From an uncultured Bacteroidia bacterium (GTDB lineage: Bacteria > Bacteroidota > Bacteroidia > Bacteroidales > UBA932): a stretch of 64,000 nt of DNA. The notes under the pieces were generated by a model. It did no database searches. It was not told where the DNA came from and saw only the letters and a program-made list of their open reading frames with translations. Both the position numbers and the translations under genes were made by a program. The DNA lies in assembly GCA_902778105.1 (NCBI GenBank), contig CACYWN010000015.1, positions 50,723 to 114,722 of the forward strand, in the 5' to 3' direction. Below, one piece after another: positions 7,934-17,508 of this stretch; position 1 is the first letter of the stretch, and the number at the start of each line of letters is the position of its first letter.

Positions 7934-8905
7934 TTACCGGGGATAGACTTCGGCGTATTCTTCGTAGGTGTCCAGGACTTCCCGGACAAAGGCGATCGTC
8001 TCCCTTCCTCCGAAGCCCGGCACCTTGGGAAGGATGCTCACGATGCTGTCCCAGTGGGAAGGATCCGTACCGAGGTCCTCTGCCGTATGGATGCATTTCA
8101 GGAGGGTTCCTTCCCCGGCGTTGTAGGAGGCGAGGGTGAATTTCACGTTTTCGACGGAATCGGCCGCATATTCGGCGAACATCCTGGAAAGACGGCTCAG
8201 GTAGTCGGTTCCGATGGCGATGTTCACCGCCGGGTCCAGAAGCGTGTCCACACTGTATTTCTCCCCGCTGAGCACCTGCATCAGGCCGACGGCACCGGCG
8301 TCGGAACAGGATTCGTTGATGAAACGGGATTCCTTGTAGATGACGGCGCAGACCAGGCGCCAGTCCAGACCGTTCTTTTCGGCGTTCTGCTTGATCAGGT
8401 GGTCGTAGGGGCTGATGGAAGTCAGGCTGCTTCCGACCCGGCGGAGATAGGTCTTGCCGATCTTCACCAGTCCGCCGTTGGCCGTCATCGAGGTGAGCCA
8501 GGTATTGAGTCTCCTGATTTCGGGCGCCTGGGCTTCGGAAAGGACCCAGACGGTGCTGTCACGGTAGGGGAGCGTGCTGATCAGTCCGTCTTCATGCAGG
8601 CTGTCGGCCCGGTACATCACCAGGAGGTCCACCGTCCCGTCGCGGAGGGAATCCAGGTAATCGGAACTGTCGGCGGGAGTGAGGAATTCCAGGTCCAGGC
8701 CGTATTCGTCGGCGAATTCCCGGAGGATAATCCTGTTCATCCCGACGGTGAGCCCGCGGATCGGTTCCCCTTTGAGGTCGATGACACAGCGCAGCGAAGT
8801 GACCGGCTTCTGCCACTCCGTCTTCCGGGTGGTCAGGGGTGCAAGTACCAAGGCGGCGATTGTCGCGATGCAGAGGACGATGTATTTGTGGACCGTCGAT
8901 TTCAT
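7934..8905 (-). CDS. MltF-like membrane-bound lytic transglycosylase
   Basis: 323 residues. An N-terminal hydrophobic segment (about 8-25) may anchor it or serve as signal peptide. Residues about 36-140 resemble a truncated periplasmic substrate-binding (SBP_bac_3) domain ('GLTVGMNRIILREFADEYGLDLEFL'). The C-terminal SLT domain contains the catalytic Glu192 in 'YKESRF', then 'AGAVGLMQV' and 'ASYNAGEGT', the three signature blocks of family 1 lytic transglycosylases. It should cleave peptidoglycan glycan strands to 1,6-anhydromuropeptides. The gene follows the large porin gene by 6 nt and is probably co-transcribed with it. Confidence 0.87.
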   Translation of the reverse strand: MKSTVHKYIVLCIATIAALVLAPLTTRKTEWQKPVTSLRCVIDLKGEPIRGLTVGMNRIILREFADEYGLDLEFLTPADSSDYLDSLRDGTVDLLVMYRADSLHEDGLISTLPYRDSTVWVLSEAQAPEIRRLNTWLTSMTANGGLVKIGKTYLRRVGSSLTSISPYDHLIKQNAEKNGLDWRLVCAVIYKESRFINESCSDAGAVGLMQVLSGEKYSVDTLLDPAVNIAIGTDYLSRLSRMFAEYAADSVENVKFTLASYNAGEGTLLKCIHTAEDLGTDPSHWDSIVSILPKVPGFGGRETIAFVREVLDTYEEYAEVYPR

Positions 8906-8911
8906 GGGAGC

Positions 8912-11593
8912 TTACCGGTTTCCGCCCAGCATGCCGCCCAGGCCTCCGCCCAGACCGCCGCGGCCGCCGCCTCCACCGCTTCCACCTCCGCCCAGATTGC
9001 CGGAGCTGGCCCTGTCGGACATCTTCTTGTTGTTCCCCAGGCTCGGATAGAACGGCCACCAGATGCCGAACTTGAGCACGCGCGAGGGATGGATGTAATG
9101 ATGTGCGCTGAAATAGTCGTGCTGCTTGCTGGGCCATCCCTGTCCGGCGTTCTCCATCTTGAGGAAGATGCAGGCCTGTTTCCACTGCATGTTCAGGAAG
9201 ACGTCGAAATACGGGCAGTTCCCATATTTTTCCTCGCGCTGGTTATAGAAGGTACCGGTGACGGGATTGAAACCGGGCGCATACCAGAGCGTCTGGTAGC
9301 GGGCATCCACGCCTATCTGCATTTTCAGGACGTCCTCCCGGACAATGGGGAACTGGAGGTACCAGCGGAGATTGACGGCGACTTTCGGCAGCGGGACGAC
9401 TTCCTCCTTGGAAGCAAGCTGGAACAGGACGCTGTTCTCCGTCCGGAAGATCCCCAGGTGGAGGTCCTTGCGCAGGGCGGCGGTCAGGACGCTCATCGGA
9501 TCCGGATTCTGCCGGACGATGCCCAGGGTGTCATAGTAGATGTTGTTCGCAAGGAGGGCATAGCCCGCGGAAGCATAGAGCTTCCAGTGCGGGATGTCCA
9601 GGGAGGCCTGGATCTTCGTCGTGGACACCTTGGAAAAGTCGTTCTCCCACATATAGTGGTTGCTGTACAGGTGCTGCTCGTAGAAGTCCGGCTCCTTGAG
9701 GTTGGTCTCGAAACGGGCCGACAGGCTGATGGGGCTGTCCGGATGGCGGCGGAACGGGTATACGTTCAGGCGGGCGTTTCCGCGGATGAAGAAGTCTCCC
9801 GCCTCCGCTCCGGCGAAATTGACCAGTCCGAGGGCGTCCCATTCCAGGTACCGGCCGATCCGGCCTTCCGCTCCGGCATAGGTGTAGAGTGAATTCCACC
9901 GGACGGGCGACGGCTTCCGGAGATAGTCCCCGGGAGTGAAGGAGTGGAAGGATTGGAGACGGTCTCCGACGCCGCCTTCCACCTTGGAAACGACGGCATC
10001 CTCATGCCAGGGCTGGAAGCGGAGGAAAATCCGGTTGTCCAGCCGGGAGGTATGCATCGAGTCGGCGCTTTGGGTCGGGTTGATGAAGAACTGGTTGTGA
10101 TAGAAGGCGCTGCCGGCCGCGTCGGAAGAGTTGACGGCGTCGACATACATCTTGTTATAGACAGACCATTCGTGGGACGATCCGATGAACACGGAGGTCA
10201 GGTCCTTGTTCAGGGTGTCCTTGCGGACATAGGCGGTGTCCCCCCGGTGCTTGAGGTCCTCGATGAAGGAGAACGGGATCCGGAAGGACTGGTCCAGGAA
10301 GAGCGTCCGCTTGGTGTATTTGTTGGTGGCCGAGGACAGGGAAATCTCGATTTCCCGCACGTCCACGGTCGTATCCCGGACCATCTTGTTGTCGATGATG
10401 CCGCCGTTCTCGGCCCGGTTGACGGAATTCCAGATGAGACCGGCGTGGGCGAGATAGCGCTTTCCCAGATAGTTGCCCGCGACATAGCCGGTCTTGTTGC
10501 GGGCCTTCGAGTTCCGCAGGATGCCGGCGCCGCCGTAAGACTTGAACTCCAGGGCGAAGTTCAGCGACGGCAGGACGTTCTGGGTCGTGAAGATCCGGAT
10601 GTCGTCGTTGGCGCTGGTCTCCGAATTGAAGAGGTTTCCCGCATAGGAGAGTTCCGTGTACGGCGTCTTCGTATTGAACATCGGAATCGAGGATACCGAA
10701 TGGGTCCAGCTCTCGTATGGCGCGTAGTAGCTGACGGTGGAGGACGGGTCGGTACGCTTGAAGAAATTGTACGTCTGGACGGCCGATCCCGTCAGTCCCA
10801 GCGAGGTGCCGCCGATGTCCTCCTTCAGGTACGGATAGTCGTGGAAATGATAGTTGAAGGTGGTGTCCCAGTCGACCACGTCCACCCGGTTGAAATACCG
10901 GTCGTGCTTCCAGGCAACCAGCCGCTTGTAGTAGAGGCTGTCCGGGAGATAGGCGGTTTCCAGGATCCGCGGGGTGTTCTCCAGGATGCTGTCCTTGATA
11001 TGCTTGAGGCTGTCCTTGACCTGCTGGATGGAATCCTGCCGGTGCAGGATGGCGGGGAGTTTCTGCTCGTAGTCATACCGCTTCCGTTCGGCCTTGGACA
11101 GGCCGGCGTACCAGCGGCGGAATTTCTCCTGGGCGATGGCGGAAGAATCGGCGAGGTACAGGGAGTCGATGACGGGCCAGTCCAGGCTGTCTCCCGCCGC
11201 CTTGAGCGAATCGATGACGATGCGGTGCGTGAGGGAATCCTTCGTGGCTACGTACCAGCGGTACAGGAACGGGTTGACGGTGCGGAGGCTGTCGGGCACC
11301 TTCATCGTATCCCGGGCGAAAATCCTGGGCAGGGTGTCTTCCACCGCGTCCCCGAAGAAATCGAAATCCTCTTCCGCAATGCCGGTCGCCACGGTATCTT
11401 TCCCGGGAGCGGCTTTCGCGACCGTATCCTTCCCGAGGGTGTCGCGGACGAGGGTGTCCAGCCGTACTTCCCGCAGAAGGCGGAACCGGGTATCCGGCCG
11501 GACCGTCCGGGAAGTTTCCATCCCGACCGTTCCCACCAGTGTCAGCGAGGCCACGACGGCCGGCACCACTATTTCGGACCACAGGTTTTTCAT
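8912..11593 (-). CDS. Putative large outer-membrane porin (Porin_10-like) with Gly-rich tail
   Basis: 893 residues, initiating at the ATG at 11593. After an N-terminal hydrophobic segment, residues up to about 230 are charged and rich in Asp-Ser-Leu ('DSIQQVKDSLKHIKDSI'). From about 240 on the sequence alternates as a large beta barrel ('YHFHDYPYLKEDIGGTSLGLTGSAVQ', 'YMWENDFSKVSTTKIQASLDIPHWKLYASAGYAL'). This order matches the Bacteroidales 'putative porin' family. The last about 30 residues are almost pure Gly/Ser with a few Arg and Leu, an unusual low-complexity tail that replaces the aromatic residue expected at a barrel end. What it transports is unknown. It heads a two-gene unit with the lytic transglycosylase. 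Confidence 0.75.
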   Translation of the reverse strand: MKNLWSEIVVPAVVASLTLVGTVGMETSRTVRPDTRFRLLREVRLDTLVRDTLGKDTVAKAAPGKDTVATGIAEEDFDFFGDAVEDTLPRIFARDTMKVPDSLRTVNPFLYRWYVATKDSLTHRIVIDSLKAAGDSLDWPVIDSLYLADSSAIAQEKFRRWYAGLSKAERKRYDYEQKLPAILHRQDSIQQVKDSLKHIKDSILENTPRILETAYLPDSLYYKRLVAWKHDRYFNRVDVVDWDTTFNYHFHDYPYLKEDIGGTSLGLTGSAVQTYNFFKRTDPSSTVSYYAPYESWTHSVSSIPMFNTKTPYTELSYAGNLFNSETSANDDIRIFTTQNVLPSLNFALEFKSYGGAGILRNSKARNKTGYVAGNYLGKRYLAHAGLIWNSVNRAENGGIIDNKMVRDTTVDVREIEISLSSATNKYTKRTLFLDQSFRIPFSFIEDLKHRGDTAYVRKDTLNKDLTSVFIGSSHEWSVYNKMYVDAVNSSDAAGSAFYHNQFFINPTQSADSMHTSRLDNRIFLRFQPWHEDAVVSKVEGGVGDRLQSFHSFTPGDYLRKPSPVRWNSLYTYAGAEGRIGRYLEWDALGLVNFAGAEAGDFFIRGNARLNVYPFRRHPDSPISLSARFETNLKEPDFYEQHLYSNHYMWENDFSKVSTTKIQASLDIPHWKLYASAGYALLANNIYYDTLGIVRQNPDPMSVLTAALRKDLHLGIFRTENSVLFQLASKEEVVPLPKVAVNLRWYLQFPIVREDVLKMQIGVDARYQTLWYAPGFNPVTGTFYNQREEKYGNCPYFDVFLNMQWKQACIFLKMENAGQGWPSKQHDYFSAHHYIHPSRVLKFGIWWPFYPSLGNNKKMSDRASSGNLGGGGSGGGGGRGGLGGGLGGMLGGNR

Positions 11594-11601
11594 CCAACCT
11601 G

Positions 11602-11609
11602 CAAATATA
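11602..11609 (-). promoter_or_regulatory. -7 promoter element of the porin gene, very close to the start
   Basis: Minus strand TATATTTG (11609 to 11602) ends 8 nt before the ATG at 11593, leaving almost no 5' untranslated region. Confidence 0.5.
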
Positions 11610-11621
11610 CGAATAATAATT

Positions 11622-12539
11622 TTAATAGGTTATCCGGCTCAGGAACAGGGCATGCCCGGGGACCGATTCACCCGCGTCCCCGCGCGTTCCGCTATCGATG
11701 AGTTCCTTGACCCAGACCGGGTCATGCTTTCCGCGTCCCACTTCGATGAGCGTCCCCACGATCGCCCGGACCATGTTCCGAAGGAACCGGTCCGCACTGA
11801 CCCTGAAATACCAGTAGGGCGGTTCTTCTCCGGAGGAGGGTGTTGTTCCGGAAACCGCCTCCGCTTCGCTCCGGCCCCTCCCACAGCCCCGTTCCGGGTC
11901 TGCGGGCCCCTCCCTCTTATACGGCCGAGGGTGGCCATAGGTTTCCGGAACAACACCCTCCTCCTCCGGCCGCCCATAACACATCAAGGAGACGTGTGTG
12001 GGGACATAGGGTTTCCAGAAGGCTTCGGTGATGGTGCAGAGGGAGGTTTTGTTGTCGCCGCCGGTTTTTTCGAAGCAGGAGAAGTCGTGCTTTCCCAAGA
12101 GGTACTGGCAGGCTTCGTTCATGGCGGCGAAATCGAGGCCGGGATAGCCGCATTGCCAGGAGTAGGCGGCCACGAAGGGGTCCTTCTTCCGGTGGATGAA
12201 GTAGGTATAGGAACGCTGCGTGGCGCTGAAGCGGGCATGGAAATCGGCAGGTGCCGGAAGGACCGAATGAACTACGATTCCACGGGGCAGGATGGCATTT
12301 AATTTGTAGCAAAAATCGGATGCCTCAAAAGGAAGGTTTCCTGCCAGGTCGAAATGGGCGACGTAGTCGGCCGCGTGGACACCCGTGTCAGTGCGGCCGG
12401 CGCCCGTGACAGCCACCGGGCCTCCGCAGAGTTTTCCCAGCGCCTCCTCCAGGCACTGCTGGACCGAGGGGGACGAAGGTTGGATCTGCCAGCCGCAGAA
12501 CGCGGAACCGTCATAGGAGAGGCTGAGAATGTAACGCAT
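11622..12539 (-). CDS. truA: tRNA pseudouridine(38-40) synthase TruA with an in-frame insertion
   Basis: 305 residues from the ATG at 12539 (MRYILSLSYDG). TruA converts uridines 38-40 of tRNA anticodon stems to pseudouridine. The catalytic aspartate is in 'GAGRTDTGVHAADY', and the C-terminal block 'FRVSADRFLRNMVRAIVGTLIEVGRGKHD' is the family signature. About residues 189-241, rich in Gly, Glu, Pro and Arg ('EEEGVVPETYGHPRPYKREG'), have no counterpart in ordinary TruA proteins and coincide with a long inverted repeat in the DNA. Without it the length would be about 250, the family norm. The insertion sits just before the catalytic-domain 'WYFRVSADRF' block, presumably in a surface loop, and leaves the reading frame intact. 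Confidence 0.9.
   Translation of the reverse strand: MRYILSLSYDGSAFCGWQIQPSSPSVQQCLEEALGKLCGGPVAVTGAGRTDTGVHAADYVAHFDLAGNLPFEASDFCYKLNAILPRGIVVHSVLPAPADFHARFSATQRSYTYFIHRKKDPFVAAYSWQCGYPGLDFAAMNEACQYLLGKHDFSCFEKTGGDNKTSLCTITEAFWKPYVPTHVSLMCYGRPEEEGVVPETYGHPRPYKREGPADPERGCGRGRSEAEAVSGTTPSSGEEPPYWYFRVSADRFLRNMVRAIVGTLIEVGRGKHDPVWVKELIDSGTRGDAGESVPGHALFLSRITY
11817..11975. repeat. Long inverted repeat inserted in frame inside truA
   Basis: The left arm at 11830-11855 (GAGGGTGTTGTTCCGGAAAC at its core) pairs with the right arm at 11941-11969 (GTTTCCGGAACAACACCCTC), 20 or more bases without mismatch apart from an extra GAG triplet in the right arm. Outer GGGCGG (11817-11822) and CCGCCC (11970-11975) extend the symmetry. 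The loop contains a direct repeat GGCCCCTCCC (11873-11882 and 11905-11914). The full span is 159 nt, exactly 53 codons. It is translated within TruA. Confidence 0.75.
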
Positions 12540-12543
12540 GGTG

Positions 12544-12551
12544 CAAATGTA
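12544..12551 (-). promoter_or_regulatory. -7 promoter element of truA, 4 nt from the start codon
   Basis: Minus strand TACATTTG (12551 to 12544) followed by CACC and ATG. With a start point a few bases downstream of TTTG the mRNA would be leaderless or nearly so. Confidence 0.5.
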
Positions 12552-12560
12552 ACAAAATAT

Positions 12561-13552
<992 letters not shown>

Positions 13553-13553
<1 letters not shown>

Positions 13554-14434
13554 TGACCCCCCAGGAACTCCTCAAGCGCGTCCGTAAGATCGAGATCAAG
13601 ACCAAGGCGGTCTCCCACCAGATCTTTGCCGGTGAATACCATTCGGCCTTCAAGGGCCGTGGCATGGCGTTCAGCGAGGTCCGGGAGTACCAGTACGGGG
13701 ACGACGTGCGGAATATGGACTGGAACGTAACGGCGCGGATGAGCGCCCCTTACGTCAAGGTGTTCGAAGAAGAGCGCGAGCTCACGGTGGTCCTCCTGAT
13801 CGACATCAGCCGTTCCGGCCTGTTCGGCACGGTGGGGGAGACCAAGCGGGAACTGGTGGCCGAAATCGCCGCCACCCTGGCCTTTTCCGCGATGCTCAAC
13901 AACGACAAGGTCGGCGCCCTGTTCTTCAGCGACCGGGTCGAAAAGTTCATCCCGCCCAAAAAAGGACGCAGCCATCTGCTCCATATCATCCGTGAAATCC
14001 TGGAATACACACCCGAGAATGACGGTACTGACATCAGCGAGGCCCTGCGTTATCTGACCAACGCCATCAAGCGCCGCTGTACGGCCTTCATTCTCAGTGA
14101 TATGCTGGATGTCGACGAAAACGGCGCCCCCCGTTACGAGGAGGCCATGAAAGTCGCCGTAAACCGGCATGACCTGTCCGTCATCCGGGTTTACGACCCG
14201 CGGGAACGGACGATCCCGGATGTGGGCCTGGTCCACGTCAAGGACTCCGAGACCGGCCGGGCGGCCTGGGTGAACACTTCCTCCAGGAGCACCCGCGCAG
14301 CGTATGAAAAATGGTTCCGGACCGCGTCGGAGTGTGCCGTGAAACTGTTCAACCGTTATCAGGTGGACAGTGTGGACACTTCCACGGGCGAGGATTATGT
14401 CAAGAACCTGATTTCCCTATTCCACAAGCGATGA
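13553..14434 (+). CDS. DUF58 protein (VWA-like) of the Bat operon
   Basis: 293 residues, no signal peptide. The DUF58 signature is clear: 'GRGMAFSEVREYQYGDDVRNMDWNVTAR' (about residues 37-64), then a VWA-like Rossmann domain starting 'TVVLLIDISRSGLFG' with a metal-site Asp-x-Ser-x-Ser (DISRSG). DUF58 genes almost always lie next to moxR, as here, and are thought to work with the ATPase; the molecular activity is not known. It is cytoplasmic by sequence. It overlaps both neighbours by 1-4 nt, placing it firmly in the operon. Confidence 0.9.
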
Positions 14435-15513
14435 AAGGAATAAGCCTCATAGCCGCCCTTCTCCTGGGAGCCGTCACGGTTTCGGCCCAGGAGGCGTGGC
14501 GTGACTCCACCGCGGGGGACACCGGCGGCCGGGTCATCCTCAAGGAAGGCTCGTTCATCCGTCCGGTCACGCCCCGTGACTCCATCCTCGTGGCCGACCG
14601 GCTGCTGTATGGTTTCGAGTTGGACAACCTTCCCGATTCCACGGTCCTGGCTTTCCCGCAGGTGGCGAATCCCTTGATGCAGGATGTCCTCGCGCTTCCC
14701 GGATGGAACATCGATACCCTGAAGGTCCAGAAGATCCGGGCGGCGAACACGCGCCTGCTGAACATCCGCGCCCAGATCGCCATCCAGCCTTTCGAGGAAG
14801 GAACCTATGAACTTCCGCCCCTGTTCGTCCAGCGGATCCACGCGGACGGTACGGTGGACACGCTCCAGTTTGAATCCCAGACCATCCAGGTCTTCACGAT
14901 GCCGGTGGATACCGCCACCTTCGTCCCGCACGACCTGCGGGGACAGGCCGGTTATCCGCTGACCGTCTCCGAGGTCCTGCCCTGGGTGATGGGCTTTTGG
15001 CTGGCCGTGCTGCTGGTCGCCGGGCTCGTTTCCTGGATCCTGAGCCGGAAACACGCCGCGGAAGGTCCCGCTTTCCGCGAGCCGGCCCATATCACGGCCC
15101 TCCGCAAGCTGGACAAGTTCCGCGGGGACAAGTACTGGGCACCGGAAAAACAGAAGCAGTTCTATTCCGGCGTGACGGACGCGCTCCGCGAGTATATCGT
15201 GGCCCGGTACGGTGTCGGTGCGATGGAGATGACGACGGCCGAAATATTCTCGGATCTCCGCAAGACCGACGTTCCGGCCGACTTGTACGAGGAGATGAAG
15301 GATCTCTTCGAACGGGCGGATTTCGTGAAGTTCGCGAAGTTCGTCGCTTCGCCCGAAGACAATGCGACGGTCCTTCCGCAGGCCGTCCGTTTCGTGACGG
15401 CCACCTATCAATCCCAGGTGGAGGAAGAGGCCGCCTCGGAGGCCCCGGAGGGGGAGGAAGCCCCGAAACCGGCGCCCCACGAGGAAAAAGATGAAGATTA
15501 TATGCCCCGGTAA
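14431..15513 (+). CDS. BatD-like membrane protein between DUF58 and batA
   Basis: 360 residues. Start ATG 14431 overlaps the DUF58 stop (ATGA). A signal peptide (MKGISLIAALLLGAVTVSAQ) leads to a periplasmic region of about 155 residues with beta-rich Ig-like pattern ('YELPPLFVQRIHADGTVDTLQFESQTIQVF'), then one membrane helix (about residues 184-206, 'VLPWVMGFWLAVLLVAGLVSWIL') and a cytoplasmic helical part ending in an acidic, Pro/Glu-rich tail. The layout mirrors a short BatD. Position in the Bat operon suggests a structural partner of the VWA proteins. I do not recognise a named gene. Confidence 0.7.
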   Translation: MKGISLIAALLLGAVTVSAQEAWRDSTAGDTGGRVILKEGSFIRPVTPRDSILVADRLLYGFELDNLPDSTVLAFPQVANPLMQDVLALPGWNIDTLKVQKIRAANTRLLNIRAQIAIQPFEEGTYELPPLFVQRIHADGTVDTLQFESQTIQVFTMPVDTATFVPHDLRGQAGYPLTVSEVLPWVMGFWLAVLLVAGLVSWILSRKHAAEGPAFREPAHITALRKLDKFRGDKYWAPEKQKQFYSGVTDALREYIVARYGVGAMEMTTAEIFSDLRKTDVPADLYEEMKDLFERADFVKFAKFVASPEDNATVLPQAVRFVTATYQSQVEEEAASEAPEGEEAPKPAPHEEKDEDYMPR

Positions 15514-15516
15514 GCG

Positions 15517-16500
15517 ATGTATTTCGAGTATCCCTATCTGCTTTGGCTGCTGCTGGTTCCGGCCCTTCTCCTGGCACTGTACCTGTACCGGGAGCTAAGG
15601 GAACGCCAGCCGCACATGCGGGTTTCCACCGTCGCCCCCTGGACGTCGGGCGGGAAATCCGTCCTGGGTTTTGTCAGGCATTTGCCGGAGGCGCTTCGGA
15701 TCGCCGCCCTGTGCCTGCTCGTCATCTGCATTGCCCGTCCCCGTTCCCGGAGCGAAATGGAGCGGGTGGATTCGGAAGGTATCGACATCGTCATCGCCGT
15801 GGACGTGTCCACCAGTATGCTGGCGCAGGATTTCAAGCCGGACCGCCTGTCCGCCGCGAAAGACATTTCCATCGAGTTCATCGCCCAGCGTCCCACCGAC
15901 CGGATGGGTATCGTGGTGTTCGCGGGTGAAAGCTATACCCAGTGCCCCCTGACGACGGACCGGGCTACCCTGATCAACTTGATGAAGGAAGTCCAGACCG
16001 ACCTCATCGAGGATGGTACCGCCATCGGAAACGGACTGGCGACGGCCGTGGCGCGGATGAAGGATTCCGACGCCAAGAGCCGCGTGGTCATCCTTCTGAC
16101 CGATGGTGTGAACAACCGCGGTGAGGTGGATCCGGCGATGGCCGCCGAAATTGCGAAGACCTACGGGATCCGCGTCTATACCATCGGTGTGGGCCGGCAG
16201 GGCGAGGCCCCGTATCCGGTCCAGACACCCTGGGGCCCGGATGTCCAGATGATGCCGGTCCAGATCGACGAGGACCTGCTGAAACAGATCGCCGCCGAAA
16301 CGGGCGGCCGGTATTTCCGGGCCGATGACAATACCAAGCTGGCGGAAATCTACAGCGAGATCGGCAAGATGGAGAAAACCCGCACCACCGTGGACAGTTT
16401 CCCCATCTACAAGGACCTCTTCCCCCGGTACGCTGTGTGGGCACTGGTCTGCCTGCTGCTCGAGATCCTGATCCGCGCCCTATTGAGAAGATTGCCTTAG
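15517..16500 (+). CDS. batA: BatA, VWA-domain membrane protein
   Basis: 327 residues. Two N-terminal membrane helices ('YPYLLWLLLVPALLLALYLY' and 'ALRIAALCLLVICIARP') precede a von Willebrand factor A domain with an intact metal-ion-dependent adhesion site: DVSTS near residue 96, the Thr in 'EDGTAIGNGL', and 'LLTDGVNNRG'. A C-terminal helix ('YAVWALVCLLLEILIRALL') returns to the membrane, so the VWA domain faces the periplasm. BatA is part of the Bacteroides aerotolerance (Bat) system, historically linked to oxygen tolerance; its direct partner is not settled. It begins 3 nt after the upstream stop. Confidence 0.88.
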   Translation: MYFEYPYLLWLLLVPALLLALYLYRELRERQPHMRVSTVAPWTSGGKSVLGFVRHLPEALRIAALCLLVICIARPRSRSEMERVDSEGIDIVIAVDVSTSMLAQDFKPDRLSAAKDISIEFIAQRPTDRMGIVVFAGESYTQCPLTTDRATLINLMKEVQTDLIEDGTAIGNGLATAVARMKDSDAKSRVVILLTDGVNNRGEVDPAMAAEIAKTYGIRVYTIGVGRQGEAPYPVQTPWGPDVQMMPVQIDEDLLKQIAAETGGRYFRADDNTKLAEIYSEIGKMEKTRTTVDSFPIYKDLFPRYAVWALVCLLLEILIRALLRRLP

Positions 16501-16503
16501 CGT

Positions 16504-17508
16504 ATGTTGATGTTCGCCCAATACAGGTATCTGTACCTGCTGCTGCTGGTTCCGCTGCTGCTGGTCGGCTACGGCGTCTGGCGGTCCCTGCGTACCCGTC
16601 GCCTCCGCAAGTTCGGCGATGAGTCCATGGTGAAGGCCCTGATGCCTTCCTGGTCCGGTCCCAAGGGATGGGTCCGGATGGTGCTGTTCTCCCTGGCTTT
16701 CGCGTTTTTCGTGATCGGCCTTGCCCGGCCGCAGATCGGTGCCAAGCTCTCCGAGCACAAGACCCGGGGCGCGGAGATCGTCATCTGCCTGGATGTTTCC
16801 AATTCGATGCTCTCCGAGGATTATTCCCCGAACCGTCTGGAACGTGCCAAACTTGCGATTTCCCGGTTGACCGACCGGCTGAAGGACGACCGGATCGGCC
16901 TTATCGTCTTCGCCGGTACCTCCTTCGTCCAGCTTCCGGTCACGACGGACTATGTGTCTGCCAAGATGTTCCTGGGAAGCATCGACACCGGCTCGGTCCC
17001 CGTGCAGGGAACGGCCATGGGGGATGCCATCTTCACGGCCATCAAGAGCTTCAGCGCCCAGAGCGAAAAGAGCCGGGTGATTATCGTCATCTCCGACGGC
17101 GAGAATCACGAGGATGATCCGGTGGCTGCGGCGAAGGAAGCCGCCGAGAACGGAATCCGGGTTTACACGATCGGCGTCGGCTCTTCCGAGGGACAGCCGA
17201 TTCCGTTCGAGGGTGGTCTGCTGAAGGACAAGGACGGGGAGATCGTCGTCACCAAACTGGATGAGGACATCCTCCGGCAGGTGGCCAAGGCCGGAAACGG
17301 AGCCTATGTCCATGCCGGGAATGACGAGTTCGGCCTGACCCCGATTGTCGAGGACATCCGCCGCCTGGAAGACGAGGAATTCGGCTCGCTCGTGTTCGAG
17401 GAGTATGACGAACAGTACATGTATTTCTTCGGGATTGCGCTGGCGCTGCTGGTCATCGAGATGCTCATCGGTGAGCGCCGTCCCAAACGGAAATGGTTCG
17501 ATCAATGA
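16504..17508 (+). CDS. batB: BatB, VWA-domain membrane protein
   Basis: 334 residues, a paralogue of the preceding BatA with the same plan: membrane helices at about 7-25 and 56-75, VWA domain with DVSNS near residue 96, 'VQGTAMGDAIF' and 'VISDGENHED', and a C-terminal helix 'YFFGIALALLVIEMLIG'. The acidic MIDAS is intact. BatA and BatB are expected to form a complex in the inner membrane with the TPR proteins encoded just downstream. Start ATG 16504 is 3 nt after batA; the stop overlaps the batC start (ATGA). Confidence 0.88.
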   Translation: MLMFAQYRYLYLLLLVPLLLVGYGVWRSLRTRRLRKFGDESMVKALMPSWSGPKGWVRMVLFSLAFAFFVIGLARPQIGAKLSEHKTRGAEIVICLDVSNSMLSEDYSPNRLERAKLAISRLTDRLKDDRIGLIVFAGTSFVQLPVTTDYVSAKMFLGSIDTGSVPVQGTAMGDAIFTAIKSFSAQSEKSRVIIVISDGENHEDDPVAAAKEAAENGIRVYTIGVGSSEGQPIPFEGGLLKDKDGEIVVTKLDEDILRQVAKAGNGAYVHAGNDEFGLTPIVEDIRRLEDEEFGSLVFEEYDEQYMYFFGIALALLVIEMLIGERRPKRKWFDQ

